A stretch of 53,248 nucleotides of DNA from assembly GCA_947625905.1 (NCBI GenBank), contig CANQQJ010000024.1, positions 1 through 53,248 on the forward strand, in the 5' to 3' direction. Source of the stretch: an uncultured Clostridia bacterium (lineage in GTDB: Bacteria > Bacillota > Clostridia > Monoglobales > Monoglobaceae). Position 1 is the stretch's first letter, and each line of letters begins with the position of its first letter. The notes under the pieces are model-generated. The model searched no databases and was not told the DNA's origin. It saw only the letters and a list, made by a program, of their open reading frames with translations. Both the position numbers and the translations under genes were made by a program. Positions 6,437 to 13,861 of the stretch are shown here, in pieces.

Positions 6437-9400
6437 TTAAACCAAATAATAAACGTTTTCAAATCCCATTTCCTTGGCGCGCAGCACCGCCTCGGCGGAC
6501 CAAATACCCCTGCTGCAGCAGAACACGATCTTGGTTCCGCGGCCGTAGGTCGATATCTTTTGCAGCTCATTAAGGGGCACGTTAACCGAACCTTCTATCC
6601 TCGTCGGCTCGGCTTTGAACACCTCGCGCTCGCGCACGTCTATCGCGGCGGCGCCGCCGGCGATCAGAGCCATCGCCTCGTCTATGCTTATCTGATCTGC
6701 GCCCATGGCGGTCATCGAGATCTCTTTTATCTCGTCCGCGCCGTATCCGCGCAGGGTTATGATTCCGTCCGTGATTTCTATGCTCTTTATGTCAAAATCG
6801 CAAACCTTTTTGCGCTTTCGGCACTTGGGGCAGTCGGTGATTATTATCACCTCTCCGCCGCCGCAGCCCGCGTACAGCCTGTCTTTGTATGCCGCTATGC
6901 CGCAGATCTTCGGCGGCTCATCAAATCCGAGAACGCTCAGATCGACCTCGCTCCACTGTCTGCCCGTGTCGCTGAGATATATTTTCTCATCGCCGTTTTC
7001 GCTTCTGTCAAGCCTCGCGAAGCCAATATCCGCGCCGAGACTTTGGATAGTCTTTTGCTTCGGCTCCGCTCCGCCGCGGTAATCGACGATCACGGCGTAA
7101 ACGCTCTTGTTCGCGCCCCCGCCGTAGGTGTAGACCGGAGCCGTAGTGTCGGCGGTCTCGGCGGATACGGCTGTTTTATGCCCGGGGCGCGAGAGCCCCG
7201 ACGCCAGACGCACGCCGTTTTGGACTATGTGCTGCTCTCTGTCCTCGCCGCCGTCGAATATGACCGTCACGCGGCAAGGCGCCTCGGGAGTGAAAAACAG
7301 GCACGCCCTGTCCTCTCCGCCTTCTCCGCCCTGCCAGTCTCGGGTAAACTTGAGCTTTTCCCCGCCTGTCTCAAAGTCGTACTCGGTGCAGGTATGGTAT
7401 TTCAGCGGCCCGTAGCCCGTGAGACCGTTGATCTCGGGCAGCTTGACCGCGCCGCCGGTGTCAAACAGCGCAGCGTAGGCCGGGTCGCTCGCGGAATATA
7501 TCACGCGGCGCGCAGGCTTTGGCGCGGAATACCGGAGCTTCGTCTCGGCTCCGCAAAGCCCGAGGATTATCTCCTCACCCTCCTTCGCGCCGGCCTCGAT
7601 CTCGTATATGCCGCCGCCGAGCACCGGCGCGGTCTTGCCGCCGCAGCGCAGCGTGTCGGACTTCGGCTCTCCGACGCCCACATAGTTCACATAAGCAATA
7701 ACTTTACCTTCATCGCCGCACTCGGCCGCGGCGATCTTGTACGGCGCATCGGCATCCGTCTTTTCATATATCATTTTAAATTTATCAATATCGGCGCCGC
7801 CCGACGCGAGCCCGATATCTGCAAGGCCGTTAAAATCGGCTCCGCGTTTGCGTATCGCCGCGGGGTTCGCTTTGAGCGTGATCTCGCTCCAATTCTCGGC
7901 CGGCTCCGCTATGCCCTCGGCAATCACCGCGCCGCCCGACATAAGCCGAACCGCGGCCGCGGGACCGCCGAGACGGTACCTCAGGCAAACCTCTTTCAAA
8001 TTCTCGATTTTCAGGCCGCAGTATTTCAAAACGCGCGCTCCGCTGCTCGCGGCATATCCTCCGCTTTCCGTTCCGCAGTCTCTCGCGGTCAGGTCGGCGC
8101 CGCCTCCGTTATCGGCGGTCTCGGCCTCGATCGGCAGATTTATGTATATAAGACTTTCGCCGCGGCGCAGGTTTTCTATATCGACCGCGCGAACCCTCAC
8201 AAGTCCGCAGCCCAACGCGATCAAAGAATTTCCTTTAAGCTCGACGGCTTTTCGGTTCGAGCCGCTCAAGTCCTCTATACTCCACGCGGCGCCGATTCGG
8301 GCTCCCGCGCCGTCTTTGGCGATAAGCGCGTATTCTCCGCGGCTCTCGATAACTCCGTTTTTTGCGCCGACAGCCTCGACAGCAAGGCTCATTTCAAGTC
8401 TGTCGGGCTCAACGTTTTTAAGACCGCGCAGCGCCCGTTCAAGCGCGGCGCTCATCTCGTCAAGCTTGACCGCGCCTTTAATTTGAGCCGCGCCCTTTGA
8501 AAATATTTCGTCAAGCAGCTTTAGGTTGTTTTCCGAATACGCCTCGGCGCGCAGGCCGCTCCGGGCGGCTCTGAGCTTTGCCTCGGCCTCGGCTTTGCTT
8601 TTTTCGTCCGCCTTGAGCTCGGGGATATTCACGATCGGGAACTGCGCGCTCTTTGTCTCGCCGCCGAATGTGACAGCCGCGGTGATCATCGTGACGCCGC
8701 CGCGAGGCCCCGGCAGGACTGTTCCGTCCGCCTCAGTCCGCGCGATATCCTCATTATCGCTTTTGTATTTTGTGTTGGTTTTATTCAGCTCAATAAAGCT
8801 CTCGTCGGTCAGCGCCGCGGAGAGCCCCGCGCGAACGCTTGTTACCGTCTCGACCTTATCTCCGCTCACAAGTCCGCGGACTGTCACGCCGCTCGGCAGC
8901 GCCGCCACGGTTTTGAGCGTCGGCGTTATGCCGCTCGTGATCTCAAATTCCGCCGAAAGGCTCCGATCGGACGAGTTTTTCGCCGCGTATATTTTGTATT
9001 TTCCCGGATGGACAACCGTCTTTTGAGTCGCCTCGTCAAAAAATCTCAAATCGCGCATGCTTATTTTCGCCGCGGCGGTCTTGGTCTCCCCGGGGCCGAG
9101 AGCAAGCTTCTCAAAGCCCGCAAGGCATATCTTCGGCATTCCCTCGATATTCGGGAATCCCGCGTAAAACTGCACGGTCTCCATGCCGAAAACGCCGCCT
9201 GTGTTCGTGACGTCGACAAGAGCCTCTATCTCGCCGTCGGCGACCGCCGCGGCGCTTGAAAGCCTCAGGTTTTTATATTCAAATTTTGTATAGCTCAGTC
9301 CGAATCCAAACGGATAGATAGGTGTATTTTTGTAATATCTGTATGTCCTGCCGGGGAAGTCTTTTTTGTCGTCCGGCTTTATTTCGTAGTTGTTATAGTA

Positions 9401-11455
9401 TCGGGTAATGCCGTCCTCGCCCACGGTTCCCTTAACGCCCACGGGCATTTTTTCAAGGTCGGAGTTTTTGTACCAGGTGGTCGTCAGCCTGCCCGATGGA
9501 TTGACCGCGCCGCACAGCACGCGTCCGACGGCCGTGCCCTGGGTCTGGCCGTTGTACGATGTCCAGAGTATCGCTCGCGCGCCTTTTTCAAAGGGCTCAA
9601 CGTCTATCTGGCCCACCGTCTGCAGCGCGACGACCGTCTTTTCGGGATACGCCTCGGTGAGCGCGCGGACGTGGGCCTGGCTTTCGGGCAGCGCGATGCT
9701 GCCTCGGTCGTTGAACTCAGCCGAGTCGGAGAGCGTCGTGCCCGCGTAGGCGATTATGACGTCCGCCTCGTCGAGCTCTTTTCTGTATTTGTCAACCGAG
9801 AACATGCCCGCCTCGGCCTCAAACTCGATATAAAGGTCGGCGGTCTCGCAGTAGCCTCCCGCCTCTCCGGTGTAGCCGCCCTTTGGGTCGGAGGCTTTAA
9901 GTTCCGCCACCCGAGGGCCTCCGAAGCCGTAGTAAAGCTTGGCCCTGCCTCCCGCAAGCGGCTCGATATCGGCCTCGACCGAAACGACGTCTCTGAAATC
10001 AACGCTCGGGATAAGCGCCGCGCCCTTTCGTGTCACTCCGAAAAATCCGCCGTCCGCGCTCTCCATGCCTTCGGCTCTCGCCGCGCCGAGGTCGATCTCT
10101 CTGATTCCGCCGTTTTTCAGCAAAAGCCTCATGCCCCGTATGTTCATAAGCGGCGTGTCGTCGGTGGCGCCGCCCAAATACTTGAGCTCGGCGCCCGGAC
10201 AGGCTTTTTTAAACTCCGCGGATATCCCCTCAAGGGGCGTGACGGTATGCTCGGGCGAGCCCGAATAGTCGCCCAAAACGATCTCGTCCGCCAAAGCGCC
10301 GACCAGCGCCGCGCTCTTTATGTTTTTAAGCGGCAGTATGCCGTCGTTTTTCAGCAGCACCCATGACTGCTCGGCTGCCTCCTCGGCTACAGCCGTATGT
10401 TCGGGCGTCTCCAATACGTCCGATGTTATTTCTCTGTAGGTCGGATTTTTATCAAACTCGCCTGTGCGCATCCTTTGAAGGAACAAATTGTATATATTTA
10501 TATTCAGCTCGTCCTCGGTTATGCTGCCGTTTTTCACCGCCTCAAGCACGCTGCCCGCAGAGGCCGAATATCCGCAGTCGGTGTCGGCTCCGCTCTGAAA
10601 ACCTTTGACCGTCGCCGCCGACTGCGGCACGCCGTTTATATCCTTACCCGGAAACAGCACGGTCTTATAGGCCGCGGTATTGTTAAGGTCGCCGAACGCG
10701 CCGCAGTCGCCCGTGACGTAGCCTTTAAAGCCCCAGGTGCGGCGCAGCAGGTCTTTTAAAATATACGGATTCGCGGTGGCCGGAACGTAGTCATAAAGCG
10801 GCTTTCCGCAGCGGTATATCGTGGTCGCGTTGTACGAGCTCATAGCCGAGGCCGGAGCCGCGCTTTCAACAATGTTCTGGAACACGCGGGCGTAGTAGTC
10901 GCGCAGGGTCCGCTCGCTCATGACCGAGGTTCCCATGCGGCGCTCCTTTTCCACGTTGTTGGCGACAAAATGCTTGACCGTCGCGATGGTCTTTATGTAC
11001 TTTTTGTCATCGCCCTGCATCCCTTTGACGAACTCGCTCCCCAGCCTGCCGCTGAGATACGGGTCCTCGCCGTAGGTCTCCTCGTTTCGGCCCCAGCGCG
11101 GGTCGCGCGCCATGTTGACGGTCGGGCTCCAGTATGAGAGGTCGGTGCGCGAATTTTTGCCGCGGGCCTCGGTCGAGGTTATCTCGGCCGCGCGCCGCAC
11201 CAGATCGGGGTTCCATGTGTTCGACATGGAGAGGCTTGTGGGAAAGCTGGTCGCCTTGCCCTGCCGCGCCACGCCGTGCAGAGCCTCGCGCCAGTAGTTA
11301 TAGGCCGAGACCCCCAGCCGCGGTATCGCCGCCGCCTCGTTTTTAAGCTGCGACGCCTTTTCCTCAAGGGTCATGCGCGAGACTAAGTCAGCCGCGCGCT
11401 CCTCAAATGATAAGCTCTCGTCAAGATATGCCGGTATTTTTTTGCTCTTTGCCAT
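6437..11455 (-). CDS. Giant GH3-family glycosidase with CBM6-like module and C-terminal rhodanese domain
   Basis: A 1672-residue multidomain enzyme. The GH3 barrel covers residues about 10-300, with KHF at 161-163 and the predicted nucleophile Asp250 in GYVTGDCGAF, of the beta-xylosidase/beta-glucosidase kind. The GH3 C-terminal sandwich follows (WVLLKNDGILPLK near 365), apparently carrying an inserted carbohydrate-binding-like stretch, and then a fibronectin-like domain (DVTNTGGVFGMETVQF). After these come a Big_2-like domain (DGTVLPGPRGGVTMI), a FIVAR-like helical stretch, and a CBM6-like module ending GGADIDKFKM. The last 89 residues are a rhodanese (AAIDVREREVF; active-site loop FCCSRGIWS with its cysteine). 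There is no signal peptide, although several modules are of extracellular type. It is first in an operon with the aldo/keto reductase and GNAT genes and is divergent from an AraC regulator. Confidence 0.88.
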   Translation of the reverse strand: MAKSKKIPAYLDESLSFEERAADLVSRMTLEEKASQLKNEAAAIPRLGVSAYNYWREALHGVARQGKATSFPTSLSMSNTWNPDLVRRAAEITSTEARGKNSRTDLSYWSPTVNMARDPRWGRNEETYGEDPYLSGRLGSEFVKGMQGDDKKYIKTIATVKHFVANNVEKERRMGTSVMSERTLRDYYARVFQNIVESAAPASAMSSYNATTIYRCGKPLYDYVPATANPYILKDLLRRTWGFKGYVTGDCGAFGDLNNTAAYKTVLFPGKDINGVPQSAATVKGFQSGADTDCGYSASAGSVLEAVKNGSITEDELNINIYNLFLQRMRTGEFDKNPTYREITSDVLETPEHTAVAEEAAEQSWVLLKNDGILPLKNIKSAALVGALADEIVLGDYSGSPEHTVTPLEGISAEFKKACPGAELKYLGGATDDTPLMNIRGMRLLLKNGGIREIDLGAARAEGMESADGGFFGVTRKGAALIPSVDFRDVVSVEADIEPLAGGRAKLYYGFGGPRVAELKASDPKGGYTGEAGGYCETADLYIEFEAEAGMFSVDKYRKELDEADVIIAYAGTTLSDSAEFNDRGSIALPESQAHVRALTEAYPEKTVVALQTVGQIDVEPFEKGARAILWTSYNGQTQGTAVGRVLCGAVNPSGRLTTTWYKNSDLEKMPVGVKGTVGEDGITRYYNNYEIKPDDKKDFPGRTYRYYKNTPIYPFGFGLSYTKFEYKNLRLSSAAAVADGEIEALVDVTNTGGVFGMETVQFYAGFPNIEGMPKICLAGFEKLALGPGETKTAAAKISMRDLRFFDEATQKTVVHPGKYKIYAAKNSSDRSLSAEFEITSGITPTLKTVAALPSGVTVRGLVSGDKVETVTSVRAGLSAALTDESFIELNKTNTKYKSDNEDIARTEADGTVLPGPRGGVTMITAAVTFGGETKSAQFPIVNIPELKADEKSKAEAEAKLRAARSGLRAEAYSENNLKLLDEIFSKGAAQIKGAVKLDEMSAALERALRGLKNVEPDRLEMSLAVEAVGAKNGVIESRGEYALIAKDGAGARIGAAWSIEDLSGSNRKAVELKGNSLIALGCGLVRVRAVDIENLRRGESLIYINLPIEAETADNGGGADLTARDCGTESGGYAASSGARVLKYCGLKIENLKEVCLRYRLGGPAAAVRLMSGGAVIAEGIAEPAENWSEITLKANPAAIRKRGADFNGLADIGLASGGADIDKFKMIYEKTDADAPYKIAAAECGDEGKVIAYVNYVGVGEPKSDTLRCGGKTAPVLGGGIYEIEAGAKEGEEIILGLCGAETKLRYSAPKPARRVIYSASDPAYAALFDTGGAVKLPEINGLTGYGPLKYHTCTEYDFETGGEKLKFTRDWQGGEGGEDRACLFFTPEAPCRVTVIFDGGEDREQHIVQNGVRLASGLSRPGHKTAVSAETADTTAPVYTYGGGANKSVYAVIVDYRGGAEPKQKTIQSLGADIGFARLDRSENGDEKIYLSDTGRQWSEVDLSVLGFDEPPKICGIAAYKDRLYAGCGGGEVIIITDCPKCRKRKKVCDFDIKSIEITDGIITLRGYGADEIKEISMTAMGADQISIDEAMALIAGGAAAIDVREREVFKAEPTRIEGSVNVPLNELQKISTYGRGTKIVFCCSRGIWSAEAVLRAKEMGFENVYYLV

Positions 11456-11522
11456 ATTCTGTCCGCCTTTCGATATTGTAACGGTTATTGCTCAAATTAA
11501 TATATTGTTAATATTTTTATTC

Positions 11523-11551
11523 TTGTATTTTAGCAGATAATACGCTATAAT
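11523..11551 (+). promoter_or_regulatory. Promoter of the AraC-type regulator
   Basis: TTGTAT (11523-11528), a 17-base spacer and TATAAT (11546-11551). The 154-base gap to the divergent GH3 gene is the likely place for the regulator's own binding sites, but no clear direct repeat could be picked out. Confidence 0.7.
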
Positions 11552-11609
11552 GATAGTCGGTAAAATTAAAATACAAGTCAAAATTTGCTGTTTTCGGGAG
11601 GTAATTTTT

Positions 11610-12401
11610 ATGGTGCCTTTTTATGAGATCCAGCCGTCGGACCTTAACGTGATCCACAACTACCGCGAGATCAGGTTCCACGCCCATCTGCACAAGCACA
11701 TAGAGATCGTGTATGTTTTCGAGGGCGGGCAGCACGTGAATATCGACGGCAAAAAATACGAGGTCAAAGCCGGTCAGGCCGCGATAATTTTTCCCGACAT
11801 CGTGCACCACTACTACCGCGACAATGTGCGCCCCGCCGACGGGGTTCTTGTGATATGCCACCCAAGGATCTTCGGAAGCATTTTTCCCGATATTTCCAAT
11901 TCTCGCCCCGAGTCTCCGCTTATAACGGAAGTGGACAAGGAAACGGCCTGCGCCTTTACGGGGATCGCCGACTGCACCTCGTTTTCCGAAAAACTCGGTT
12001 GGTCTTTGGTAATTATATCAAAGCTTCTGAAAAAAATCAAGATAAATAAAGATAAACATATCCCGATCGAAAGTCTTGCGGAAAAAATGATAGAATACAT
12101 ATCGCTTAACTTTAAGCAGGACATTTCTCTCGATACTCTGGCCGAGGAATTCAGCGTCAGCAAATATTATATTTCGCATATATTTTCAAACAGGATACGC
12201 ATCAATTTCCGCAGCTATCTGGCTCTGCTCCGCACCGAGTACGCCGCGGGACTGATACGCTCCACAAACGACAGCATAACAAATATCTGCCTGAACGCGG
12301 GATTTTCCAGCCAGCGGACCTTTAACCGCGCGTTCAAGCAGATATACGGCGTGACGCCGAGGGAATACAAAAACAATATCAGCGAATTCTATAAAAATTA
12401 G
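11610..12401 (+). CDS. AraC-family transcriptional regulator with cupin sensor domain
   Basis: A 263-residue protein. The start at 11610 is set by GGGAGG nine bases upstream. Residues about 15-90 form an AraC-type cupin (HLHKHIEIVYVFEGG, IDGKKYEVKAGQAAIIFPD), which usually binds a sugar. The last 100 residues hold two helix-turn-helix motifs (ISLDTLAEEFSVSKYYISHIF and ITNICLNAGFSSQRTFNRAF, then YGVTPREYK). It is divergent from the GH3 operon and is most simply its sugar-responsive activator. Its stop codon overlaps that of the convergent polymerase gene by a few bases, so no terminator separates them. Confidence 0.9.
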   Translation: MVPFYEIQPSDLNVIHNYREIRFHAHLHKHIEIVYVFEGGQHVNIDGKKYEVKAGQAAIIFPDIVHHYYRDNVRPADGVLVICHPRIFGSIFPDISNSRPESPLITEVDKETACAFTGIADCTSFSEKLGWSLVIISKLLKKIKINKDKHIPIESLAEKMIEYISLNFKQDISLDTLAEEFSVSKYYISHIFSNRIRINFRSYLALLRTEYAAGLIRSTNDSITNICLNAGFSSQRTFNRAFKQIYGVTPREYKNNISEFYKN

Positions 12402-13645
12402 ACTGTCATCGCGTTGGGCATAACGGGATTTATCTCCTTTTCGCCGGGAAGCTTCAGATCGCCCATCAGCCCCGCGTACGAAACGGCGTATTTGCCGTAC
12501 ATTCCGCGGATATTTTCCATCGCCGACTCTATGCGGTCGCGCTTGAGCTCGCGGTTTATATTGTCGAACATGCCCACCTGGGCCGGCTCGTTCTCGTCCG
12601 TCAGATATATAGCGCGTACGGAGACCGCCCGAACCTGAAGCTTTCGGTCATAATTTTCACAAAACAGCTCAAAGCCCCTCTCGGTAAGCTCTCGCGAGCC
12701 GCGGACGGGCTTTTTGAATATCCGTTGGTACTCGCGGCTTTTGAGCTCGGTGTCCTTTATCGAGACCGACACGCCCCGCGCCATGAAGCCGTGCTTGCGC
12801 AGCCTGTGCGAAATATCGCGGCACAAGGCGAACATCACCTTGCGCACCTCCGCGTCGCTGCCAAGGTCCGCGGTGCAGGTTATTCCGTGGCCTATCGACT
12901 TTATCGGCGGCGCGTAATCGCTCGGCGCCACGCTCACGCCGCCTTGTCCGCGGGCGAAAGAGTTCAGTCTGACCCCGTTCACGCCCAGCCAGCCGCGCAG
13001 GTGCTCCGGGTCGGCCTCGGCCAGCTGCCCTATGGTGTATATGCCGTGCCGCGCCAGCTTTTTCGCGGTGGCGCGCCCCACGCCCAGCAGCTCGGACGCG
13101 GGAAGCCCCCATATCTTCTCGCGGAAATTCTCGCGCTCTATGCAGGTCACCGCGTCGGGCTTTTTCATGTCGGAGCCCAGCTTGGCGAAAATTTTGTTGA
13201 ACGACACGCCCACCGATACAGTGAGACCCAGCTCGCGCTTTATGTCGCGTCTGATCATATCGGCGATCTCGCGGCCCGAGCCGAACAGCAGCGTGCTGCC
13301 GCTGACGTCCAGCCAGCACTCGTCAAGGCCGAAGGGCTCGATAAGATCGGTGTATCTATAATATATCTTTTGCGCCAGCTTTGAATATTTCATATAAATA
13401 TCAAAATGCGGGTCGACCGTGACCAGCATCGGGCACTTGCGCAAAGCCTGCCACACGGGCTCGCCTGTTGCGACGCCCAGCGCTTTCGCCTTCTCGTTTT
13501 TCGCCAGCACGATGCCGTGGCGGTCCTTCTGCCTGCCGCAGACCGCCACATACTTATCCCGAAGCTCGGGATTTAACATGCACTCCACCGAGGCGTAAAA
13601 GTTATTCATATCGCTGTGGAGTATTATTTTTTCTTTGCTTTTCAT
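12398..13645 (-). CDS. dinB: Y-family DNA polymerase (DNA polymerase IV-like)
   Basis: A 415-residue lesion-bypass polymerase. Palm residues are seen in LHSDMNNFYASVE (first Asp, near residue 12) and in FGLDECWLDVS (the Asp-Glu pair). Two helix-hairpin-helix-like segments follow (LLGVGRATAKKLARHGI and LRGWLGVNGVRLN), and then the little-finger domain. The length is typical of clostridial DNA polymerase Y family members; no beta-clamp binding motif could be assigned with confidence. The promoter (13713-13741) is consensus and is surrounded by three copies of a TACGAAAGTTATTT box, so the gene is probably tightly regulated. Confidence 0.9.
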   Translation of the reverse strand: MKSKEKIILHSDMNNFYASVECMLNPELRDKYVAVCGRQKDRHGIVLAKNEKAKALGVATGEPVWQALRKCPMLVTVDPHFDIYMKYSKLAQKIYYRYTDLIEPFGLDECWLDVSGSTLLFGSGREIADMIRRDIKRELGLTVSVGVSFNKIFAKLGSDMKKPDAVTCIERENFREKIWGLPASELLGVGRATAKKLARHGIYTIGQLAEADPEHLRGWLGVNGVRLNSFARGQGGVSVAPSDYAPPIKSIGHGITCTADLGSDAEVRKVMFALCRDISHRLRKHGFMARGVSVSIKDTELKSREYQRIFKKPVRGSRELTERGFELFCENYDRKLQVRAVSVRAIYLTDENEPAQVGMFDNINRELKRDRIESAMENIRGMYGKYAVSYAGLMGDLKLPGEKEINPVMPNAMTV

Positions 13646-13688
13646 AATATCGGCTCCAAAACAGTTATCGGCTAAAAGTATGATGTGA

Positions 13689-13766
13689 AAATAACTTTCG
13701 TATCACGATATTATTATACGAAATTATTTTGCGTTTGTCAAGATGTATACGCAAATAACTTTCGTA
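13689..13766 (-). promoter_or_regulatory. Consensus promoter with three operator-like boxes before the polymerase gene
   Basis: On the minus strand TTGACA (13736-13741), a 17-base spacer and TATAAT (13713-13718) make a perfect sigma-A promoter. The box AATAACTTTCGTA lies downstream (13690-13702) and again upstream (13754-13766), and its inverted, slightly altered form TACGAAATTATTT lies over the -10 and spacer (13717-13729). The boxes do not match the Gram-positive LexA site CGAAC-N4-GTTCG. Confidence 0.7.
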
Positions 13767-13800
13767 AAATTTTTCCTTTAAAACGGGAACAAAACCGCTG

Positions 13801-13829
13801 TTGAAATCGTCTAAATAATATGATATAAT
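13801..13829 (+). promoter_or_regulatory. Promoter of the surface protein gene
   Basis: TTGAAA (13801-13806), a 17-base spacer and TATAAT (13824-13829), divergent from the polymerase promoter. Confidence 0.75.
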
Positions 13830-13861
13830 ATTTTCATGCCAAACATAGGAGAGTGCGGATT

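Noticed and set aside
6560..8500. A 646-codon open frame on the strand opposite the GH3 gene
   Set aside because: It lies wholly within the GC-rich coding sequence of the GH3 gene, has no ribosome site and its protein shows no domain. It is a shadow frame.
13689..13766. LexA (SOS) box before the Y-family polymerase
   Set aside because: No CGAAC-N4-GTTCG site is present; the repeated boxes have a different sequence.
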